A DNA stretch of 12,884 bases from Chloroflexota bacterium (GTDB taxonomy: Bacteria > Chloroflexota > Anaerolineae > Anaerolineales > Villigracilaceae). Made by a program: the position numbers and the translations under genes. The DNA is taken from NCBI GenBank assembly GCA_023484185.1, contig JAMDBC010000031.1, positions 1 to 12,884 of the forward strand, given 5' to 3'. Position 1 is the stretch's first letter; every line of letters starts with the position of its first letter. This document shows, in pieces, positions 6,100 to 12,195 of this stretch. Below the pieces are notes generated by a model, which saw only the letters and a list, made by a program, of their open reading frames with translations, was not told where the DNA came from and did no database searches.

Positions 6100-7571
6100 T
6101 TGTCCACCTCTTGCGCGAGTTCGTGGTCAAGTTCTTCGATCCAGCGTCCTTTGTTTTTGAATAGATCTGTCAAGCGATACACCAGCAACGCAGCAAGGAT
6201 GACCAGCAACATGCCGAGGCCGAAGTCTATGGCGTACATGAGTCCATTGACCAGCGGCTGTTGGACGGCTTCGGTGATGAAGAGGCGTTTCATCTCGAAG
6301 ACCGTGACGGCGGCCAGGGCGATGTCTGAAAGGATGAGGATGCCCCAGCCGTATACCTGGCGGATCTTGCCTTTGAGGCCGATCATGTCGCCGTAGTAGA
6401 ACAGGATGATGGTGGCGATGATGGCCGAAAGCGCGTGCCAGTGTCCTGTCAATTCAATGCGCTCCTCACGGGCAGGCCACACGCGGAAGATTTGTTCAAG
6501 GCGGATCGCCATGAAGATGCCGATTCCGCTGGTGGTGAAGTTCATGAACAGCATCTGCCAGGTGGGGCCAAACTTGAGCGGGTCGCGCAGGAGCGCGCCG
6601 ATCTTCTGTCCGAAGTTGGGCTTTTGGATGTGGGCTGTGCCTTCGCGGATAAGTTTGCCCCAACTCCAGATGAGCAGGAGCAGCGCCGCAAACATGGACG
6701 GCGTCGCGCCGACGTAGATAATCATGTGCGCCACAGGTTCAAGCGGAGTGACTACGCCCCACACACCGAGGTTGAGCACAATGGTGCCGAGGATCATCAG
6801 CGGCATGGCAAACTTGTGCAAAATGCCTTTGAAATTAAACCAGCGGCCAATGATGAGCGTGATCATGATGGCAATCAGCGCCAGCATGATGTGCAGGTGG
6901 CCGATGATGGAGTATTCCATCGTAGTCTTTTCGGGGTAGCGGATGATGTTCTCGGCGAGGAAGGTCTCGAAGCCGTGACCATAATACGAACCTGGGATGG
7001 CGCCGAAGAACGCAGAAATGACCGTGGTGACGGCGGTGGCGAAGAAGGCCACGCGTTCCATATTCACACCTTTTTTGGTGTGGGCATAGTCTTTGTCGGT
7101 GATGTAGGTTTCGGGGTTCCACGGCCAGAGGGCAATGATGAGCATCACGCCCGCGAAGAAGATCAACGACAGGCCGACGATGTAAAGCCCGTGGAATGCC
7201 CAGTTGTGGCCGAAGTAGGCAAAACCCATGCCGAAGATCATTGTCAGCATGTAGCCGACCGTGATGGCGGCATTGATAGCCGTCTTGAAGAAGGCTCTCA
7301 TCTTCAACAGGCTCGTGATCATGTAGGTCTCGATGGCGATGACGGCCATGGCAATCGAGTGATACAGGATGATGATGCGTCCTTCGCGTTCGGCTTGGAC
7401 GATATCCATGCGCAGGAGTTTGATCACGATCTCGCGCACGCCCATCTCAGCCATGGGACCCGACAACATGCCCCAGATGGCAGTGACGATGCCGATCATG
7501 GCAATCGCCACCAGGATCAGTCCCTTGGTCGAGCCGAAGAGGTAGTTAAATCTGTCTTTGACGAATTGCAT
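6096..7571 (-). CDS. heme-copper-oxidase-like subunit I, atypical
   Basis: I choose the ATG at 7569-7571 because GGAGG lies 7 bases upstream; this gives 491 residues, and the longer ORF upstream to 7661 has no such site. About 12 membrane helices are seen. Numbering from this start, the conserved-type histidines are: helix 2, H71 in ILYHSIAMAV (low-spin heme ligand position); helix 6, H225 and H227 in IIGHLHIMLAL; helix 10, H377 and H379 in LTGHWHALSAII. The helix 2 His plus helix 10 HxH is the pattern that binds the two hemes in the heme-copper oxidase/NO reductase superfamily. The helix 7 HH pair that completes the copper (or iron) site is not present; only a single His lies near that helix start. 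Terminal oxidase, NO reductase or a divergent superfamily member are all possible. It is the core of the cluster and is coupled to the SUMF1-like gene by an ATGA overlap. Confidence 0.65.
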   Translation of the reverse strand: MQFVKDRFNYLFGSTKGLILVAIAMIGIVTAIWGMLSGPMAEMGVREIVIKLLRMDIVQAEREGRIIILYHSIAMAVIAIETYMITSLLKMRAFFKTAINAAITVGYMLTMIFGMGFAYFGHNWAFHGLYIVGLSLIFFAGVMLIIALWPWNPETYITDKDYAHTKKGVNMERVAFFATAVTTVISAFFGAIPGSYYGHGFETFLAENIIRYPEKTTMEYSIIGHLHIMLALIAIMITLIIGRWFNFKGILHKFAMPLMILGTIVLNLGVWGVVTPLEPVAHMIIYVGATPSMFAALLLLIWSWGKLIREGTAHIQKPNFGQKIGALLRDPLKFGPTWQMLFMNFTTSGIGIFMAIRLEQIFRVWPAREERIELTGHWHALSAIIATIILFYYGDMIGLKGKIRQVYGWGILILSDIALAAVTVFEMKRLFITEAVQQPLVNGLMYAIDFGLGMLLVILAALLVYRLTDLFKNKGRWIEELDHELAQEVDK

Positions 7572-7635
7572 TTGGATGCCTCCAAAAAACAAAAAATGAT
7601 TACAGGTTTTCGAGTGCATGAGACACAGAAAAATT

Positions 7636-7705
7636 AACCGCGAAGACCGCAAAGAACGCAAAGATTAAAAAGGTTTTCTTTGCGACCTTAGCGTGCTTCG
7701 CGGTT
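7636..7705. repeat. palindromic repeat with AACCGCGAAG ends
   Basis: AACCGCGAAG at 7636-7645 is mirrored exactly by CTTCGCGGTT at 7696-7705, and GCAAAG at 7658-7663 by CTTTGC at 7678-7683. The arms contain tandem CGCAAAG-like units. It lies between the 199-aa gene and the oxidase-like gene of the same operon. In a polycistronic message it would form a long hairpin upstream of the GGAGG site at about 7579-7583, which could affect processing or relative expression. Confidence 0.7.
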
Positions 7706-7736
7706 CAAAAATCTTGGTGCCTCAATGGTGAAAATA

Positions 7737-8336
7737 CTAACCCTTCTTCGTGAAGCCCAACGCGAACGCGCCAGACATCAGGAAGAGCAGAGGAGTCAAA
7801 ATCAGCATGACGAACTCAGGGCTGAAGAACAGCAACTGCGCGCCGACCGAGATGAACGCCAGCGCGATGCCGCCTAGGCCGATCAAAACGCCGCCGATGC
7901 CGACCCACCAGAAACCCTTCGGAGCGCCCTTGGCAAAGAATGGGCCGAGGAAGATCACGAGTCCCGCCACGCCGTGGAAGAGCGGAACGGCGACCTTCTT
8001 GAGTGTGTCCATGCCGCCGATGCTGGTCACAGCAATCGCCAGGAAGCCGATCATCGCGAACCACTTGAAATACTTCTTCCAGGCGGGGAAATACTCTTCA
8101 GCAAGTCCCATGGAAATGCCGAGCGGGATCAGGCTGGCGACGGTCAGCACGTAGGGCGAAGCCAAAATTCCCAGGCCGAGGAAAATCAGCAACAGCCCCG
8201 AAACCAAAAGCACTGCAAAACCCATCAGATAATACAGGTTAGGCAGCGCCTTGCTTTGGGTGTAGCGCTGGTAGAAAACCCAGCACAGGTACGCGGCCAG
8301 CAGGCCGGTGAGTAGAAGGAAGATAGTGTCTTTCAT
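7737..8336 (-). CDS. 199-aa membrane protein heading the respiratory cluster
   Basis: The ATG at 8334-8336 has GGAG 7 bases upstream. The 199-residue product has six or seven hydrophobic helices and almost no soluble domains. It is paralogous to the 201-aa protein at 3525-4130: shared TGLLAAY near the N-terminus, FAVLLVSGLLLIFLG, SLIPLGISMGL, a helix containing HGVAG (H121), and a glycine-rich GIGGVLIGLGG segment. I recognise no named family. It is the first gene of the minus-strand cluster and lies directly downstream of the regulatory region shared with the Crp/Fnr gene, so its expression is likely controlled by that protein. The His in a membrane helix, kept in both paralogues, is a candidate cofactor or proton-transfer residue. 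Subunit, heme-handling or ion-transport roles are all open. Confidence 0.8.
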   Translation of the reverse strand: MKDTIFLLLTGLLAAYLCWVFYQRYTQSKALPNLYYLMGFAVLLVSGLLLIFLGLGILASPYVLTVASLIPLGISMGLAEEYFPAWKKYFKWFAMIGFLAIAVTSIGGMDTLKKVAVPLFHGVAGLVIFLGPFFAKGAPKGFWWVGIGGVLIGLGGIALAFISVGAQLLFFSPEFVMLILTPLLFLMSGAFALGFTKKG

Positions 8337-8599
8337 GGCATTCTCCTTTCAGAATTTGGAACACAGATTTATACTGCGTATAATGTGAATTATAGTACAA
8401 GCGTACATAAAGACTGTAACTAAAGTCACACTTCTTGTGATAAAAAGCCGCATCCATCTGGACCTCGTGCCGGGTCCCGTTGGAGCAAAGATGACGTCTT
8501 ACTACGTTCGAGAGCGCCGTTTCGCAACGACATGATTCATATTGAGAATGGTTGCATACCAGGGCAGGATCAAAATGTGAGTGGGATATAATGTTGTTT
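8337..8599. promoter_or_regulatory. divergent control region, palindromic operator candidates
   Basis: This 263-base gap separates the respiratory cluster (-) from the Crp/Fnr gene (+). TTATAC-TGC-GTATAA at 8369-8383 is a perfect 15-base palindrome. TCACA-N5-TGTGA at 8426-8440 has CRP-like half sites in inverted order. GTAC-AAGC-GTAC lies at 8395-8406. A minus-strand TATAAT (8389-8394) is a possible -10 for the cluster, which would place its start near the first palindrome; I do not see a good -35. No match to a canonical FNR box (TTGAT-N4-ATCAA) was found by eye. Confidence 0.5.
8587..8592 (+). promoter_or_regulatory. -10 box of the Crp/Fnr gene, possibly leaderless
   Basis: TATAAT is a perfect -10 hexamer whose expected transcription start (about 7 bases downstream) falls on the ATG at 8600. 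TTGCAT at 8552-8557 is too far upstream (29-base spacing) to be a normal -35. No Shine-Dalgarno precedes the ATG, which fits a leaderless message. Confidence 0.45.
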
Positions 8600-9292
8600 A
8601 TGAGACAGATTGAAGCCGCCCTTTCGTTGAAAATCAAGACGCTGCACGGCAACGAATATTTCAACGATTTGCCCGAAGACCTGTTGAAAGAAATCGCCGC
8701 GCATACGCAGTTGCGCGAGTACCAGCGTGGCGAAGCTTTCTTCTGGGAAGGCGATCCGTGTCATGGACTGCACATCATCGAGCAGGGGAGCGCGAAAATT
8801 TATCGCCTTTCTCCGCAGGGCCGCCAGTATATTGTGCGTGTACTGCAAGAAGGCGACACGTTTGCCGAAGTGCCGGCCTTTGACGGCGGAACGAATCCGG
8901 TCAATGTGGAGGCGTTGGAGGCTTGCCGCGTGTGGGTAATTGAAGCCGAATTCTTGCGTCGGCTGGTGTTGGCTCATCCCCAGTTTGCTCAAAAAATACT
9001 GGTCAATTTTGGAAAAATGTTGCGTAACATGGTTCACCAGGTCAGTGAGATGGCATTTTACCAGGTCACTCACCGCCTGGCGCGCTTGATCAGCGAATTG
9101 CCACAGAATGATTCACAGGGCCGCCCTGTTCCGCGTTGGACGCAAGAGCAACTGGCGGCGCGGCTTGGGACCGTGCGTGAGGTGGTGGCGCGCTCGCTCA
9201 GGGAATTGGAACGCGGTGGAGCGATCCGCATGGAAGACCATTGCATTCATATCGCAGACCCATCCGCGCTGGAACAATGGGCGCATCCATGA
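8600..9292 (+). CDS. Crp/Fnr-family transcriptional regulator
   Basis: From the ATG at 8600 the product is 230 residues (an in-frame ATG at 8591 would add three). Residues ~17-130 form a cyclic-nucleotide-binding-like effector domain with the FFWEGDPCHGLHIIEQGSAKIYR strands (glycine turns) and the VLQEGDTFAEVPAFDGG loop. A dimerisation helix follows (~130-165), then a winged helix with the recognition helix in TQEQLAARLGTVREVVARSLRELE (~181-204). The RE...R pattern is the Fnr/Dnr-type recognition helix. The N-terminal cysteine cluster of [4Fe-4S] FNR is missing; only C54, C109 and C215 are present. An oxygen-sensing iron-sulfur form is therefore unlikely, while a Dnr/NnrR-type (NO, heme) or ligand-binding form is open. 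Being divergent from the oxidase-like cluster, it is the likely regulator of that cluster and perhaps of itself. Confidence 0.85.
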   Translation: MRQIEAALSLKIKTLHGNEYFNDLPEDLLKEIAAHTQLREYQRGEAFFWEGDPCHGLHIIEQGSAKIYRLSPQGRQYIVRVLQEGDTFAEVPAFDGGTNPVNVEALEACRVWVIEAEFLRRLVLAHPQFAQKILVNFGKMLRNMVHQVSEMAFYQVTHRLARLISELPQNDSQGRPVPRWTQEQLAARLGTVREVVARSLRELERGGAIRMEDHCIHIADPSALEQWAHP

Positions 9293-9399
9293 CTCTGCTG
9301 TAAGAAGCCGACCGGCGCAAGGCTGCCCTCCATTAAAATTGTCTTCCCATTTCTAACTACTTGAATCGCGGCTCAACAGATCTCCGAGGGTCTCTCGCC

Positions 9400-9564
9400 G
9401 CTGATGGTGAGGAAGAGCGTGGCCGACACACCCAGCAGGGTGGACAGGCCAATGCGCGTACCTACGCTGAGGTAGCCCGCGATGCCTGTGGCAAGCAACA
9501 ATCCCGTCTGCGTAGATTTGATGAGCGGCCAGTAGAGGTGGAGTTTTTTGATGACGGCAAACAT
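9400..9564 (-). pseudogene. truncated ctaB paralogue
   Basis: The reverse strand has an AGGAG site and an ATG (9562-9564) followed by ~55 residues matching the N-terminus of the intact CtaB in this window: LYWPLIKSTQTGLLLATG versus LYWPLIKSSQTSLLLLTG, and on to LFLTISG. About 38 of 56 residues are identical. Just before the NMWYD catalytic motif the homology ends abruptly, and the frame terminates a few codons later. No catalytic residues remain. Since the divergence is substantial, this is the stump of an older second heme O synthase gene rather than a fresh duplication. It lies 28 bases downstream of lysA, same strand. Confidence 0.75.
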
Positions 9565-9592
9565 GGTTCTCCTAACGTAAAACTGCTTTAGA

Positions 9593-10927
9593 TTATACGC
9601 GGATGCTTAAGTCGCGCCTTAATAAATCCTTGGTCGTTTCCCTTCGGACGATCAATTTCGCCTTACCCTTTTCCAGCCAAACCACCGCCGGACGGTGTGC
9701 CCCGTTGTAATTGCTCGACATGCTCAAATGATATGCCCCGCTGACGGGGATCGCGATCAACTCGCCCTCTTCGACTTTTGGCATCGGCAAATTTTCAATG
9801 ACCACATCGCCCGATTCGCAATACGGCCCGGCGATGGAAACATGCTCATTCATTTCCCGACCCAAACCGGCCACCGTTAAACAGGAATATTTTGCGCCGT
9901 ATAACGCATGCCGCGGATTGTCCGCCATGCCGCCGTCGGTCAGCAGCCAGGTCTTTTCGCCGCGCCGCTTGATCGAACCGATGCGATAAATGGCGACTCC
10001 CGCACGCGCGATCAAGCTTCGGCCAGGCTCAAGATGTAAATGCGGCAAATCGAGTTCGCGCTGCCGACAGCCTTCGACCACAGCCTCGGCAATGCCGCGC
10101 ACATAATTTTCAATGGATGGATTGGGTAATTCATCTTCGTGATATGCCACACCCCAGCCACCGCCGGGACAAAAATGCCAGTCGCCTGCAAAGCTGATTT
10201 GTCTTACCAAATCCAATGCCAGATCAATGGCCGGGATCAACGGCTCGGGGTCACGGAAGTTCGAGCCTTGATGAAAATGGAGGCCATTCAAGGGCAGGTT
10301 ATTTAATCTGCAAAACTCAACTGCATGAAGAATTTCCTCGGGCGTCATCCCAAATTTGCTGTCATGCTGGCCCGTCTGCGTATACGCGTGATGTGTGTGG
10401 ACGGCGATGCCCGGTTGCAGTCGAAGCCAAAGCGTGGGGCGTTGGGCGTTGGGCATGAGAAGATTCGCGATGCGTGATAACTCAGAAAGATTATCAACAA
10501 CGATCGTATTCGAATGCTGAATTGCGGATTGTAAATCGCTGATGGATTTATTTACGCCGTGCACCAATATTTTTTCGCGTTGTACGTTGCCCGCCAGCGC
10601 GATACCGATCTCGCCTTCGCCGGTGCAGTCTATATATAAGCTGTGTGTCTGTGTCCATTCGGCGATGGCCTTGCAGAGAAAGGCCTTGCCTGCATACGTG
10701 ATGTCAGATGCGGCGGGATAATATTCCTTCGACGCGCCTTTGTATTCAGCGGCGGAAGAGTCGAGCGTGGCGCGGTCATATAAATATAACGGCGTCCCGT
10801 ATAAATCGGCGAGAGAGGCGAGATCATGTCCCGCGATGGTTAATTCATCGTTGCGGACACGAGTCGAATCAGGGAAGAGCGCAAGTCGTTCTGAAATCAA
10901 AAGTGGGAGAATGTTATTGGTCGCCAA
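9593..10927 (-). CDS. lysA: diaminopimelate decarboxylase
   Basis: A 444-residue fold-III PLP enzyme that would decarboxylate meso-diaminopimelate to L-lysine in the cytoplasm. The PLP lysine is K81 in TYAGKAFLCKAI. Further motifs follow in the right order: DCTGEGEI, LHFHQGSNF (~217-224), CPGGGWGVAYHEDE (phosphate-binding glycines 255-257), LEPGRSL (~299-305), TDGGMADNPRHALYGA, GPYCESGDV (C370, the partner-site cysteine) and the C-terminal SSNYNGAHRPA (Y407). The length is normal to slightly long. The longest ORF begins with TTG at 10927, overlapping the end of the FtsB-like gene by 14 bases, and no clear ribosome binding site is seen; the true start may be a little downstream. The motif HQGSN and the CPGGG (instead of DxGGG) variant suggest a divergent clade. 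A related substrate such as an ornithine-type amino acid is less likely. Confidence 0.85.
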   Translation of the reverse strand: MATNNILPLLISERLALFPDSTRVRNDELTIAGHDLASLADLYGTPLYLYDRATLDSSAAEYKGASKEYYPAASDITYAGKAFLCKAIAEWTQTHSLYIDCTGEGEIGIALAGNVQREKILVHGVNKSISDLQSAIQHSNTIVVDNLSELSRIANLLMPNAQRPTLWLRLQPGIAVHTHHAYTQTGQHDSKFGMTPEEILHAVEFCRLNNLPLNGLHFHQGSNFRDPEPLIPAIDLALDLVRQISFAGDWHFCPGGGWGVAYHEDELPNPSIENYVRGIAEAVVEGCRQRELDLPHLHLEPGRSLIARAGVAIYRIGSIKRRGEKTWLLTDGGMADNPRHALYGAKYSCLTVAGLGREMNEHVSIAGPYCESGDVVIENLPMPKVEEGELIAIPVSGAYHLSMSSNYNGAHRPAVVWLEKGKAKLIVRRETTKDLLRRDLSIRV

Positions 10928-11294
10928 AGAACAGATTCAACCAGACTTGCCAGTTGGGCATCGGAGTGGGGATCGGTGTTGGCTTAACCGAGACGATGGG
11001 AGACACACCCGGTTTTGCGACCGGCGCGACCGGCTGATCACCGGGCTGGTGATAATGTCCCTCACCGTACGCCCAATCCTGCACGGCCTGGTCCGAAGTG
11101 GCATATGCCGCCTGTGTTTGTAACGCGAGCTGGGTTTGTATCCCCTGCGTTACCTGCACGCTCACAACCTGTGACTGTTTCTTCAAGCGATCCAATTCTT
11201 CGAGACGCGCATTGAAATCCATGATCATCAGAATAAGCACAAGGATGCCCACAAAAACAAATATGCGGCGGGGATTGATAGGCCAGTGATCCAT
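10914..11294 (-). CDS. FtsB/DivIC-like septum formation initiator protein
   Basis: A 126-residue single-pass membrane protein. A short basic N-terminus (NPRR) precedes one membrane helix (about residues 11-26), then a coiled-coil segment starting ARLEELDRLKKQSQ (to ~65). After that comes the signature-like stretch VQDWAYGEGHYHQPGD, which resembles the A-x-x-x-L-G-x-x-x-P-G-D/E motif of FtsB/DivIC proteins, and a proline-rich tail ending in FFGDQ. Such proteins bridge division components FtsL and FtsQ/DivIB in the periplasm or outer face. Its stop overlaps the possible lysA TTG start, so the two are probably co-transcribed. The gene diverges from rplI. Family call is moderate because these proteins are short and poorly conserved. 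Confidence 0.65.
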   Translation of the reverse strand: MDHWPINPRRIFVFVGILVLILMIMDFNARLEELDRLKKQSQVVSVQVTQGIQTQLALQTQAAYATSDQAVQDWAYGEGHYHQPGDQPVAPVAKPGVSPIVSVKPTPIPTPMPNWQVWLNLFFGDQ

Positions 11295-11322
11295 GCCTTT
11301 ATCTTACCCGTTGTCGCTGTGG

Positions 11323-11351
11323 TTGGCAAGAACCGAAGCATCTGGTACAAT
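11323..11351 (+). promoter_or_regulatory. sigma-70-type promoter for rplI
   Basis: TTGGCA (11323-11328) and TACAAT (11346-11351) are separated by exactly 17 bases, matching the sigma-70 consensus at 5 of 6 positions each. The expected start near 11358 would give a leader of about 60 bases before rplI. Confidence 0.75.
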
Positions 11352-11416
11352 CTCCGCCCGTTGAGCGTGGTACCCTTCGCACAACGAAATCCATAGCCAG
11401 AAAGGGCTTGAACGAA

Positions 11417-11980
11417 ATGAAAGTATTATTGATCAAGGACGTTTACAAATTGGGCCGCGCCGGTGATGTCAAAAAGGTCGCCGATGGATTTGGCCGCAAC
11501 TTCCTGATTCCGCAGAAACTGGCCTTACTGGCCACGCCCGGAGCCATGAAAACTGCTGAGAAGATCCGCTCGCAAGGCGAAGTACAGCGCGCCAAGCTCA
11601 ACAGCGAACTCAAGGATCTGGCCGAGCACGTCAACGGTATCACCCTGACCTTCGCCGCCAAAGCCGGTGAAACCGGAAAACTCTATGGCTCGATCACCAC
11701 GCAGGATGTAGCCGCCGCCATCGTGGAGCAGACCAAATACGAAGTCAAGCGCCAGCAGATCGACATGCAGCCGATCCGCGAGTTGGGCGAGTTCAAGGCT
11801 CACGTGAGGCTGACGATGGATCTGGTTCCTGAAGTCAAGGTCATTGTCCATCGCGAAGGCGAAGCCGCAGAGGCCGGAACAGCCGAAGCGGAAGAAAAAG
11901 CCAAAAAGCCACGCGGCAGGAAAAGGACCGCAGAAGTTCCTATCGAAGAATCTCCTGCCGAAGAAACAAAAGTCGAATAG
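11417..11980 (+). CDS. rplI: 50S ribosomal protein bL9
   Basis: I choose the ATG at 11417 because it opens the family consensus MKVLLIKDVYKLG and has AAAGGG 10 bases upstream; the TTG at 11408 would be too close to that site. The N-terminal domain carries the bL9 signature from G13 to A36 (G-x2-G-D-V...DGFGRNFLIP). A long connecting helix (~40-75) and the C-terminal rRNA-binding domain (LYGSITTQDVAAAI to VKVIVHREG) follow. bL9 normally ends near residue 148-150. Here ~39 more residues form a low-complexity, Glu/Ala/Lys/Arg-rich tail (EEKAKKPRGRKR then EESPAEETKVE). The gene stands alone; rpsR and rpsF, frequent partners elsewhere, are not adjacent. A palindromic repeat follows six bases after the stop codon. 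Confidence 0.95.
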   Translation: MKVLLIKDVYKLGRAGDVKKVADGFGRNFLIPQKLALLATPGAMKTAEKIRSQGEVQRAKLNSELKDLAEHVNGITLTFAAKAGETGKLYGSITTQDVAAAIVEQTKYEVKRQQIDMQPIRELGEFKAHVRLTMDLVPEVKVIVHREGEAAEAGTAEAEEKAKKPRGRKRTAEVPIEESPAEETKVE

Positions 11981-11985
11981 GGCAG

Positions 11986-12091
11986 TGTCATTGCAAGGGG
12001 TGTTCCATCTCGAAGCCATCTCTTGTTTCGGCGAGGAGCAAGTCACGGTTCTTTTAGGATGCTTCGCACACTTGCCCTGCGCGCAATGACA
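11986..12091. repeat. palindromic repeat, second copy of the TGTCATTGC family
   Basis: TGTCATTGC at 11986-11994 and GCAATGACA at 12083-12091 are perfect 9-base terminal inverted repeats. The interior has CGAAGCCATCT (12011-12021) and GCTTCGCACACTTGCCCTG (12061-12079), matching the element at 5934-6078 in order and orientation (18 of 19 bases for the latter). It begins 6 bases after the rplI stop. Confidence 0.8.
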
Positions 12092-12099
12092 AATTGAGA

Positions 12100-12125
12100 A
12101 TCACCGGCTCAAAAGGGCCGGTGAT
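12100..12125 (+). terminator. GC-rich hairpin, possible rplI terminator
   Basis: ATCACCGGC (12100-12108) pairs perfectly with GCCGGTGAT (12117-12125) across an 8-base loop. A T-rich run is only weakly present afterwards, so termination may be partial or rho-assisted. Confidence 0.55.
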
Positions 12126-12195
12126 GTTGTGCTATCGTGTATTATTTTATTTCAGGTTCGCTGATTCCAACAAGAAGCAGTAAAATAATCCAGCC

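Noticed and set aside
6435..7637. 400-codon plus-strand open frame
   Set aside because: It is antisense to the oxidase-like membrane protein. Its Asp/His/Glu-rich, repeat-free composition is what hydrophobic codons give on the opposite strand, and there is no start site or recognised domain.
7571..7661. Longer start for the oxidase-like gene (30 extra residues)
   Set aside because: The extra segment reaches into the palindromic repeat and lacks a ribosome binding site, whereas GGAGG precedes the ATG at 7571 at proper distance.
11408..11416. TTG start for rplI giving MNE before MKVLL
   Set aside because: The purine-rich ribosome binding site ends one base before this TTG, and bL9 proteins begin at the MKVxL methionine.
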